Origin: Sequoia sempervirens
Lineage: Eukaryota > Streptophyta > Pinopsida > Cupressales > Cupressaceae
Direction of reading: 5' to 3'
DNA length: 64,000 bases
Assembly: GCA_007258455.2 (NCBI GenBank)
Contig: VDFB02321297.1
Location: 38,573 to 102,572 of the forward strand
Position 1 is the first letter of the stretch; each line of letters starts with the position of its first letter. A program made the translations under genes and the position numbers. Shown one piece after another: positions 54,788-64,000 of this stretch. The notes under the pieces are model-generated. The model saw nothing but the letters and a program-made list of their open reading frames with translations, had not been told where the DNA came from and did no database searches.

Positions 54788-57268
54788 ATCACCTTACTAA
54801 ATGTCTCTTATAAGATCCTAGCAAAGGTTATTGCCCTAAGGCTCATCATGAACATTCTCCCAAAGTTTATAACCAGCACCCAAACCGGCTTCATAAAAGG
54901 GCAGTATATTCTAGAAAATTTGATCACAAGTTGAGAGGCTCTAGAATGGGCTAGACAATCCAATCAAGATTTAGCTATGCTTCTAGTGGATTTTGAAAAA
55001 TCCTATGACCAAGTGGAATGGGAGTTCTTAAGGAGTGTTCTCCAAGATTTTGGCTTCCCTGGGAAGTTTTGCAATATGGTGAATACCTTGTTGAAGGATG
55101 CATCGGCCAAGGTTGATGTCAATGGCAAGCTATTAGAGGAAATAACTCTAGAAAGGTCAATCTGACAAGGTTTCCCCCTTGCCCCGGCTCTCTTTGTAAT
55201 TTCTTTTGATGCCCTCTCCTACCTGCTAAAAGATAACTCTTACTCCCCTATAATCAAAGAGAGATCAGACTACTGACAATAGTGACCTAACAAATGTGCA
55301 GTTCGCCGATGATACATCATTCTTTGTGGAAATGGAACAAAGTAACTTGGAATCTCTAATGGTAAAACTTGAATTTTTTTTCCAAGCATCTAGTGCAAAA
55401 CTTTCCAAGGCTAAATCTACCTTCCTAGGCTAGAAAGAGAATCCATCAGATTGGTTGAATAGGTTTGGCTTCCAATGGGGAGGCCCCAATAAACTGGTCG
55501 GGTATTTGGGGATCCCTTTTGTTGTCAATCCCGATCTCAAAGAGATGTGGAATTAGATTAGGGACAAAATTGATAGGAAGCAAGAGAGCTAGAACAAGCG
55601 ATATCTCTCTCTTGTAGGGAGAATTCAAATTTGTCAGAAAATCCTAGCTTCATACAGTATTTACTTCACCTCTGTGTGGTTCTTCTGAAGCTATCAAATA
55701 ATTGAAATCCAAAAAAAGATAAGGGATTTCTTATGGTCTGGTGGAAAGGGTAAAAGGAAAAGACACTCGGTGAAGTGGGACTAGTGTTGCCTCAATAAGC
55801 ACCAGGAGGGTATTGGTTTGAAAGACTTAAAAGTGCAAGGAATAGCACTAGCTGCTAAATGGATCCTAAAGTCTCTGAGTGGAAATGAGTCATGGAAGAT
55901 ACTGGTGAGAAGCAACATTCAAAAGGTGGTCCCAAAGAAAGCCAAATCTTGGAAATTTATCCCCCTAAGTGATATCCTCCTCAACAAAAGCCCCATGGTC
56001 CCTGCAAGATCATTGGTATTCGGGAGTATTTGGAGGGCATAAAAATTAACAAAGCATAAAGTAGAGCTAAAAAATTGTAATATAATCCTAAAAAATAATC
56101 AAAATTGTCATTCCTTCAGTTTTGTTTGGTGGAATCTTGAGCATAATAACAAGGCTCTTGCACTCCTTCAAGGGTGTTTTGCAAAAACCTGGAATACTGA
56201 AGGTATTAGAACCTTTGGGGACATATTCTCCAATGGTATTTTAAAAACCTAGAATTATTTGTTTCTAGAGTTCAACATACCAAGCTCCAATTATAGAACC
56301 TTCTCCACGATTCGGGAAGCCTGCAATGGTGCAATCATGTCGAATGTCATGGATGAAGAGGTTGATATTGCTAAGGATATCATTTGGTATGATGGTACCA
56401 TTGCTGGTAATGTGAAAGCCAAAACAATCTACAATGATCTCACTAACAACACTTATGTGTTGGACCATATTAACTCCTATTGGGGTGTTTCCTTGGATAG
56501 TAAGAAATGGAAAAATATTTTATCCTTTGTTTGGTATAGTTCCATGGAGCCCAAAAAGGCTTGTTTCAGATGGCTTGTTCTTTTGCAAAAGATTCCATTT
56601 AAAAATAACTTTGTTGATGTTGAAATTTGTAGCATTTGAAGGGTCCCAAAATTGATCAAGCATATCCTATTTGATTGTCTTCATGCTCAAGAAATTTGAA
56701 GGTTATTTTGTTATAATTTAAATATTTGGAATGAAAATGGTAAAATTCAATGCAAAAAAGTGTTGTTCCTGGATTTAAAGATCAATAAAAGCAATAAATT
56801 ATTTTGGTACTTGCTAATTAATAAAATAATGTGGCACATCTGGAAAGCGAGAAATGAAAACAAATTTAAGAGGACAAAGAGGGAACTTACTGAGTTTCAT
56901 AAAAAACTCACATTCCTCAATGTTTCTTTGCATGTTTCAGCGCACATTGAAATTTCTTTGGTCAAGTTTTTGCACCTTATAAGAGAAGGGATGGTGACCA
57001 TCAACAAGGAAGAGGTGAGGTGTGGCCAGGCACACCAGCTAAATGGTGAAGAAGTGGAAATGTTTCACAGAGCCATTGATGAGCTCCAAAGAGAGGTCAA
57101 TGAAGTGATCAACCAAGATAGAACCCAAGTTGCTCCAGTAGATGTTCCAAAAGAGGCTCTCACACATGATCTCCCATAGGAGGATGAGCAGGTAGACACA
57201 TTCATTGAAGAAGTTCTCTCAAATTTTCCATAGCCAAATGAGGAAGAGGGGGGAAGTGATCATTAGTA
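54788..57268 (+). pseudogene. LINE reverse transcriptase and C-terminal region
   Basis: RT blocks: NVSYKILAKVIALRLIMNIL, TQTGFIKGQYILENL, MLLVDFEKSYDQVEWEFLRS, QGFPLAPALFVISFDALSYL and QFADDTSFFVEME (catalytic FADD present). Then come GYLGIPF, LSLVGRIQICQKILAS, and a zinc-region remnant (PKKACFRWLVLLQKIPFKNN, then KHILFDCLHAQEI). The C-terminal part (MWHIWKARNENKFKRTKREL) ends in an unusual acidic, helical tail (EEVEMFHRAIDELQREVNEV; EVLSNFP.PNEEEGG). About a dozen stops and at least one frameshift, near 55270. Confidence 0.85.
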
Positions 57269-57498
57269 TTGCCCATCAAGGTGTTTAAGTCTTTTTGCTG
57301 AAACATGTATATGTATACCAGTTTTTGTATATCTTTTTTCAATCTTACTTTACAAAAGTAGTTGTGATGTAAATGTAATGATAAATAATAGTCAGCTGAA
57401 GCAATTATTAGGACATGTAATAGATACTGAGCAGAAAAGTATTCTGCATAAACTGATAATCAGCATGTAATGATGTACATTCTATACTTAATACAAAA
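54788..57498 (+). mobile_element. 5'-truncated LINE of a second family
   Basis: Flanked by AATATCTTATTTC (54775-54787 and 57499-57511) and ending in AATACAAAAA. The 5' end falls inside the RT, typical of truncated target-primed insertion. The sequence is clearly different from the LINE at 28-34 kb, and no RNase H is seen after the RT. Absent from copy 1 of the long repeat. Confidence 0.85.
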
Positions 57499-58366
57499 AA
57501 TATCTTATTTCCATTATTTATCTTCATTTTCAATTGGTGATTAAAAATTTGCATCTTGTAATAATTTTTTTGTTTGAATGTGTAGATTGGGTTGGATTTC
57601 AACAAAAAAAAATTATTGTCATAAACTAGGTATTAGCTATTTTTAGTAATTCAATCAACTTTTGGATTATATTTTTTTATGTCAATTTCTTATGAATGTA
57701 TTGCTAATTTTACAATAGATTGGAAAATCATTTAATATTTGAACTTATTAAGGTGGTTGTATTTATCCTGCACTCTTTTAAGCCTTAATTTTTACTATTT
57801 TAATAGACTTAGGTTTTATAGAAATCATGCAATAAGAACCTACTTGTCAAATCATCTCATCATTTTTAAAATATTTTTGTAATATATTCTACTTTCTATC
57901 AAATCACCACAATTTTCTTGTATTTTTTATTTCTTCGCAACATTCATCATCTCTCTCACATTGTAGGAATTGGTTTCCTACTGAGATATATCTTGATTAA
58001 CCCAAAACTTCCATAGTATCCTTACATATCTTGGAAGTTTTCAATATCTATCTTAACCGAAAAATTTCGTAGTATCCTTAGATAGCTCTTGGAAATCTGC
58101 AATAATGTTAAATGGTTTGGAATTTCTGAACCAACACAATATCCATATCTAGAAAAATGTACATAGGTGAAGTTTAGAGGTGAAATATAAAGTCACAAGT
58201 ATAATTTTAAAGTTGATAAGCATATCCATAATTAGATTGAATCCCCATAGGGTTTTATCCTTTCAAATTCAACAATTTAGCCCAAAATACTTGGAAGGTT
58301 AATTCTAAAAGATAAAATTTAGTGCCTTGTGGAGCTTTCTTCTATAGCATTGAATTGAAAAATAAC

Positions 58367-58723
58367 ATTTTTCATTTTTTAGAACCCTAATAAAAGAATC
58401 TTTCGCCCTTGGGTGAATAATTCCCTGTGCAGGTGTCCTGACCAATTTTTAGGTGCATCTTGGTCTTTATTTTTTATTACTGTTTTTGTTGTGAAATCTA
58501 TAAATTGCATTTTTGAAATAGTCTATTTTGGATATCAAAGATAGTTGTCTTTTTGCTTAAATATTGAAAAAAATTGCATGTTTCAATTGTGGATAGTTTC
58601 ATATTTGTATACATTTGTTTTACTTTTAGCATCATTGTATAGTTTAGATAGATTAGTTTTTATTTTGCAATCATTGGAAACCATAAACTATCACAAAACA
58701 TTGAACACAAAGGCATAAACTAA
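58367..58723. other. AT-rich leader before gag/protease relic
   Basis: No gene seen. T-rich, probably the leader of the following element. No primer-binding site recognised. Confidence 0.4.
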
Positions 58724-60785
58724 ATGATAAACCTTGGAGAAATCATATCCTTCAAGCCCTTTAGTTGTGATGACTTTGACATGTTTGATGAAGCCCTTGA
58801 GGACTTCATCTCACCTAGATCATCCACCAAATCTTTGGTGCAAGAGGAGACAATCACAGACAATTATGTCAATCCTAGTTGCTCTTCTCCTAATACCTCT
58901 CCTAATTGTGACAAAGGTATCTTGGTGTCAGAAGACCCAATTATTGAATTTCATGAGAATCTTGTTTTCCCTCTTCCAATGCTACATTTATCTCAACAAA
59001 TAGTAAGGTGGATGACATAGATGAAGATGTTAAGTTCACATTAGATCCCCCCTCACTAGAAGGTCATCTAGGTAACTCAATTGAGGTTATGAATGCAGAA
59101 ATTGTATCTCCTTTAATTAGTGAGCCTCCTAAGTCACCTCCAATTATTAGATATCCATTATCTCTAGGTGTTATCTTAAAATTTGCAAGGAAACATTGTA
59201 GTAATAATGTGTTGCAGCAACAAAGTTATCACACAACTGCTCACACATACGACATTCCTCAATGTAGTGGTAAAAAGTATGATCTTGTTGAGAAACTTCA
59301 TCATACTCCGATAAACATATCCCTTTGGTATTTGATTCAAACATCACCTACATACAATAGGATGCTCCAAGAATTTTTGTAGAAGAATAATATCCAATCT
59401 TTTGTTAAATTGAATGATGTAGCAACCTCATTTGATTGTATGCAAGTGACAAAGTTGAATATCACATTCCCTCAACAAGAATTACCCTGTCTTGAGATCT
59501 AAAATAAACATGAGGCCTTAATGATAAAGGTGATCATTAATGAAACTGTAGTTAGGCGCACCCTTATAGACAATGGAGCAGGTCTTAATGTCTGCAGCAT
59601 TGATCTCCTAGATAAAATTGGTGTGGACAAGAAGCTTATTCAAATTAACAATGTTAATATTCATGGCTTTGATAATGTTAATAGGAAACCATTAGGAATG
59701 ATCATATTACCCATCGAGGTTGGACCTGTGATTTTTCCTACCCCTATCCATATCATGCCAAGACTTCTTTCATACAACCTTCTCCTAGGGAGACCATGGA
59801 TTCATGCCATGAAAGGAGTCTCATCTTCTCTTCATCATGAAATGAAGTTTGAATATAACAACAAGATATACACAATTAAAGCAGATGAATAGAGTTATAA
59901 TTCACAAGTTCAACATGATCATGACACTTCCAACTGTCTTAATACTTTGATTCAAACTTCCAAAGTAGAACCTATACAAGTTGATGATAATCCTAATTGT
60001 CTTTCACCTACAACAAAACTCTTAGATGATGATTGGGGGTTGTTATATTTTACACCTTGTTTCAAAGAAGAGTCCAAAATATCACCCTCAAAGTCCAAAG
60101 AATCATATTAAAATGATTCATCTTCAAACACATGTTTTAGGGATAATTGGGGTTCATTAGATTTTACACCCTCCTTTATGGGAGAGTATAAAATATCACA
60201 ATCTACACCTAAAGAATCTTTTGTTTCATTTTCTCATCTTGGTTCTACATTAACAACATCACCCCATGATGGTGATGGGGGCTCTTCAACTCTCATCACT
60301 CATGAGAGGAAGATATGTAACTTTAAGAAAATTAAAAAGGATTTGTGTGCTCGTGAAGAAACCAATCCTTCTTAGAAGCATAAAATATCTTCATTTGAGT
60401 TGGAAGCATGTTATGGTATTGTATACAAAATCATTTCTAAACACGGATATAATGAAAATATGGAACAAAATGATAGACATCAAGTGAAGTATATATCGTA
60501 CTTTTCCAAGCTAGGTCTAGGTTTCCAACCTTTATCTTCATCCTCATCTAATGCCTTATCATCTACTATGTGTATGAAATCTTGTACTAAGAAAGAAATG
60601 TCCCCTACTATTGATCAAGATACTATCTTGTAAAGGATTCTCAAAGCCCACTTGATTAATCTTCCTCTAAGAACACGAAAGAAAATTTATAACAAAAGTT
60701 CATTTTGTGCATATCATCGAGTGCATGGTCATTCAACCAATGAATGTAAGGCTTTGAGTAATAAAATTCAACATCTTAAGGATTG
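58724..60785 (+). pseudogene. Gag/protease-only polyprotein of a Tat-like element
   Basis: The + frames begin MINLGEIISFKPFSCDDFDM with DEALEDFISPRSSTK, parallel to the Tat relic at 12327. Then come a frameshift near 58990, a Pro/Ser/Ile-rich block and an aspartic protease (59521-59892). A Ser/Asp-rich linker follows with repeated DDWGLLYFTPCF / DNWGSLDFTPSF, then GLGFQP. At the end is a Cys/His motif FCAYHRVHGHSTNECKALSN (C-x2-H-x3-G-H-x4-C), the form used at the end of many plant gypsy gags. No RT or integrase follows before a purine tract near 61095. It is either a deletion product or a non-autonomous gag/protease element. Confidence 0.7.
59521..59892 (+). pseudogene. Retroviral-type aspartic protease
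   Basis: An open 123-codon block: RRTLIDNGAGLNVCSIDLLD, then VNIHGFDNVNRKPLGMI, YNLLLGRPWIHAMKGV and SSLHHEMKFEYNNKIYTIKA. The catalytic triad reads DNG instead of DTG/DSG, likely inactivating. It is the closest relative in the window of the protease at 11026-11616 and would have processed the polyprotein. Confidence 0.85.
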
Positions 60786-61139
60786 AGGAGCTCTTCATTG
60801 TGTTGATATACCTATTTCCTCTAATTGATAATGATTTTCATCCTATCATGTTGCTCATCACTATGTGGCATTAGTAGCTTTATGTATCTTTCTCATTTCC
60901 ATTCATGGTGGTAAAATTTTAGGTGCAACCATATTTATCTTGGCATCAATATGACAGTCCTTGATGGTTGTCTTTGTCTCTCTAATTGGGGGGTAAGGAT
61001 AACTAGGTTTTGGGAGGTTTTTATTCTTTTCAAGGATCCCCTTCCTCTCTTTCTACTTAAAATACCAACATAGTAAGTATGTTGACATTTTAAGTGGGGG
61101 GCATATTGCCACCCATTCATTGTTTGTATGTTCCCTTCT
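60786..61139 (+). other. Region downstream of gag/protease relic
   Basis: No gene. It contains GGGGGG runs at 60987 and 61096. The second, AAGTGGGGGGC (61092-61101), is followed by TGCCACCC and could be a polypurine tract plus LTR start, but no paired LTR is seen. Confidence 0.35.
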
Positions 61140-61400
61140 TAGTGATGATAGCATACATCTCCTAGAAAGTGTGAAATTTTTATTCAAAGTGTGGCTTTCT
61201 TGATCTATGTGATGTGTCTTCCTTGTGGTGATATTATACTTGATGTTCTACAAGAGTGTGACCTTAACTGGCATATGACATTCATCTTAGTGGTAATGCT
61301 ATGGCTTGCATTCTCTAAGGTGTGAATCTTTTATCCTCAACTAGTCCTCTCTTGGTGACATTAAGCATGATGTTCCCTAAAGTGAGACCTTTCATGAACT
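61140..61400 (+). repeat. Diverged tandem repeat of about 70 bp
   Basis: Four or so units share the order GTGGTGATATTA..., TTGATGTTCTCTAAAGTGTGA, CCTTT, starting near 61140, 61216, 61291 and 61353. Identity between units is low (about 60-70 per cent by eye). Confidence 0.5.
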
Positions 61401-62742
61401 AATAAAAACCCCTTTGACTATCCTATCCTATTGCATTTAAAACTTTGTCATGGCCACTAAGCATAACACAACTTGCTTGCTAGTAGAGACTTTTGTATTT
61501 CATGAGTGTCTAGCATAATGCAGCTTGCTAGCCTTGTGGAACCCTTGTGTGTAGAACCTTATCAAAGTTATCAGGAGGTATAACTATAATATCCCTTATA
61601 AAAAAATCAAACCCAAATCTGAAACTTTTATTTCTACCCAAAATATTGAACAAAGCAAATCGGGTATAAGGGAAATGAACCAAACAACTCCAAACTGTGA
61701 TTAAATAATGAGAAACTGATTAAGAAATATTTATTACTAATCCAAGCATGATTTCACATCATTTTTTCTGTCAATACATCAGCTAACAAAAATTGTACAT
61801 TTGTTGCAAATGTGCATAAAGAAAACACAAACTAGAATCTTAAATATGCACCAAAATGCATCAAACTGGAAATTGGGTAAGGTGCAATTGAGATAGAATG
61901 ATTTATTATTGAATTCCACATGGATTTACATTATATTTTCTATCATGTACAACAGATAATATCCATGAATAGCTGCAGAAATTTACACACATATCGCTAA
62001 TAGAAACCCCAAAACAATCACTGTAATTGAAGCCAAATTTTCACAAACTCTTTGAACTTCACACCAAAGTCTTCTACAGAAAAAAACAAAACAAAACAAA
62101 ACAAAACCAAACTATTCAAACTACAACTATCTAGCAAGACCCAACTTCTAAAAATGAAATATAATAATTCAAATTAGCACTATGGTAATCTCTAAGAGAG
62201 ATTACACTATGATGAACCTTTGAATCCCATCCTTAGTTCATTTGGAAACCCTCAAACATCTCATTCTTGAGCCTCCCTCTCCACAGGTTTGACAATCTTT
62301 GAAGAATAGCAAATGCATTAGCAACAACCATTGAATGAATAAATGAAAAAGAAAAATTTTCCCATTAAGTAATCCACATTCCAAATTCAAATTCGGACGT
62401 CAATATTTTATGCCAAGATGAGTGAAATAATTGTGTAACTCCTCTTTCCCAAATGGTTGCCAAAAATTAGCCATTTCCCATAATTATTGTTTTTTTGACA
62501 ATTATTGCCATAAGCAATAATTTCCTACTTTTCTAGCCATAAAATGCTCCATCCAAACCCACAACCAAGTATGGGTGTTAAACAAAATATAATATTTATT
62601 TTATTTAACTTATCTTGAGAAGCACACCTTTCTCGATTTTTCCATGAGTCATGACTTACTATTTTTGGACAACCTCACTAACTAAAAATAAAAATTGCTA
62701 TTTTTAGAAAATGCCCTATTTTTAGAAAAAAGGAGACATGAC
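61401..62742 (-). repeat. Candidate minus-strand gypsy 3' LTR and flank
   Basis: On the minus strand TGTCATGTCTCC starts at 62742/62743 directly after a polypurine tract, the standard start of a 3' LTR. The left end of the LTR is not resolved; GGGATATTATAGTTATACC (about 61570-61590, minus) may be near it. The stretch has no gene. It contains a short (AAAAC)n run at about 62086-62107. Confidence 0.4.
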
Positions 62743-62743
62743 A

Positions 62744-62758
62744 AGTCCTCCCTTCCTA
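62744..62758 (-). promoter_or_regulatory. Polypurine tract, minus strand
   Basis: TAGGAAGGGAGGACT followed by TGTCATG, preceded by CTTGAGGACAAACAATTT. The TTGAGGACAA...GGAAGGGAGGA arrangement is typical of the pol-LTR junction of plant Ty3/gypsy elements. Confidence 0.6.
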
Positions 62759-62989
62759 AAATTGTTTGTCCTCAAGAAATTATAAATGTGCATCTCCAAG
62801 ATCATGTAGCCAAGTTGATCTATCATACCAAACTGCATACCAAGCCTTGATCATGTATTTGTATGAAGTTGCTTCTTCCTCTTCAGAATCTTGAAAATTC
62901 CCTGAGAATCGTCCTTGCGTTGTATAATTTCTTGAAAACAATATTTAATATGCAACCTCATATCCCATATTACTTATGTATTTGTAGCA
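62759..62989 (-). other. Possible tail of a gypsy pol, too decayed to read
   Basis: It lies upstream of the polypurine tract on the minus strand. The minus frames are broken. No integrase or chromodomain motif can be stated. Confidence 0.3.
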
Positions 62990-64000
62990 TGCTTAGCATT
63001 TTCTTCAATTAATAACCTCTCCCTTTCAATCTTTCTCCAAAATTGTGTATGTGCATGGTCACCAAAAAAGATAAACCAAAAGTCCTTGCAACCTTTGATA
63101 TAGATTTGGTTTATGCAACACAATGGATTATTAGAGAAAAAGGATAATCCTCCAAAATAATTAATACATTTAAAAACAATTACCCCTTTTATCTTGGAGT
63201 TGTTGTGATACTGCTTGTAGGAATCAACACTATTTGTTCCAAAATTTACCTCAGCTTGATGGATATTATATGCAACTTCAGAATCTAGTATATAGAAAAA
63301 ATAGTATAGCTGAGGAATAGATATTAACATCATACAATAGAAGCACATACTCCTCCCAAATCTAATTTTTAACCCTGTAAATTGTTTTGGGTCTCGAGCT
63401 AGTGATGCACTGTCATTAGGAAACTTGCACATGGCACTTTTGAAACAAATGATGATGATACAAATATGTTTTTTATACTCAATAAAATTTTGTAACTATA
63501 AAATAATATTCACAATAAAAAATACATAACTTGGAAATAATTACTTCTTTTTCCTCCCAAGTACTCAAATTTGCATTGCAAGAATGCACAAGAAAGTTCC
63601 AAATTTTACCTTAACTTGAGAGATGTTACCTTTAGCTTCATGTGCAGATCTATAATAGAAATACTTTAATAGAGAAGAAACAAATAGAATCATGCAAAAA
63701 TAAGTACACACTCTAGAAACAATTGCTTATTTCCCCCTTGGAGAAAAGAGATCCACAATACTGAAAGGCACATTGATTACCTCAAACTTAACCTTAACTT
63801 GGAGGATATTAATTGCAGCTTCATGGAATGATTTTGGATAGCAAGATTACTATAGAGGACCAACTATTAACATCATACAACAATAATATTCATACCAAAA
63901 TATTCTGAGGACCAAATCTACAAGCAATAAGACAGTTTGGTAGAAGGAAGTGTACTCTTTGTGTACGACTATTAACACATTTTTATCACTCAACATAATT
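62990..64000. repeat. Diverged tandem array, period about 181 bp
   Basis: Landmarks recur at about 181-bp steps. GCAACYTTNR...ATATAG-type sequence lies near 63089 and 63271, and AGCTTCATG near 63632 and 63813. AACAATTACCCC / AATAATTACTTC / AACAATTGCTTATTTC lie near 63173, 63533 and 63716. On the minus strand the units read with similar peptides (NIHQAEVNFGT, NISQVKVKFGT, NILQVKVKFEV). The longest minus frame (63432-62974) crosses units and is therefore not accepted as a gene. The array runs off the window edge. Confidence 0.6.

Larger units (their letters stand above)
51338..58366 (+). repeat. Long direct repeat, copy 2, with insertions
   Basis: It matches 40731-44590 end to end in the same orientation once the LINE fragment (54788-57498) and the 378-bp insertion (54169-54546) are removed. 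It starts directly at the break in the gypsy RT and ends at AATTGAAAAATAACA. The insertions are absent from copy 1, so they postdate the duplication. Confidence 0.8.

Noticed and set aside
62974..63432. 152-codon minus-strand ORF
   Set aside because: It crosses units of the 181-bp array, and the similar peptides in other units are interrupted by stops; treated as repeat.
1..64000. Host protein-coding genes, tRNA or rRNA genes
   Set aside because: No frame outside mobile elements shows a convincing conserved protein, and I saw no tRNA or rRNA signature on reading; a covariance-model search would be needed to exclude small RNAs.

Overview
The window looks like intergenic DNA from a very large seed-plant nuclear genome, most likely a gymnosperm (conifer-like). 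This is inferred from several things seen together: nested and decayed LTR retrotransposons, plant-type LINEs, a hAT transposon, several kb of degenerate TTTAGGG/CCCTAAA-type (plant telomere-like) repeats far from any visible chromosome end, and no convincing host gene. I cannot name the species. Almost everything readable is a mobile element or a tandem repeat, and nearly every ORF carries in-frame stops. The one long intact reading frame is a LINE ORF1 (28156-29364).

Left part (1-13.8 kb): the end of a Ty3/gypsy integrase on + (1-621), a long non-coding stretch and an LTR-like block with a TATA box and an array of AT-rich hairpins (2586-3553). A minus-strand pseudogene of a family I do not recognise follows (6455 to about 4030), then a 42-bp minisatellite (8078-8367). 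A minus-strand Ty3/gypsy element of the Tat type, with two RNase H domains, is at 12327-8587.

Middle-left (13.8-22.4 kb): a striking composite satellite. Two back-to-back units are bounded by inverted copies of a sequence rich in CCAAATTTGG palindromes. Inside lie kilobases of CT-rich, then TTGAGGG-type, then GA-rich, then CCCTCAA/CCCTTAA-type DNA. The strand bias flips along the units, as expected of a giant fold-back structure.

Middle (22.4-40.7 kb): a retroposed coiled-coil ORF with 15-17 bp target-site duplications sits here; its 5' junction has been tandemly triplicated (197-bp unit). Next comes a non-autonomous LTR element on minus (27998-36443). Its 3' LTR is split by a near full-length L1-type LINE (28110-33820; ORF1, then ORF2 with endonuclease, RT and RNase H). 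Its 5' LTR is split by a 269-bp hAT-type MITE. Immediately downstream is a 3.9-kb hAT transposon (36758-40647) with an 8-bp target duplication. It shares terminal and subterminal sequence with the MITE, so it is a plausible relative of the source that moved it.

Right part (40.7-64 kb): a pair of about 3.9-kb direct repeats (40731-44590 and 51338-58366) flanks a + strand Ty3/gypsy relic (gag, protease, RNase H, RT, in that order). The second repeat copy was later hit by a 2.7-kb LINE fragment and a 378-bp insertion. Beyond it lie a gag/protease-only gypsy-type relic (58724-60785), a candidate minus-strand LTR with a polypurine tract (near 62743), and a diverged tandem array of about 181 bp running off the right edge.
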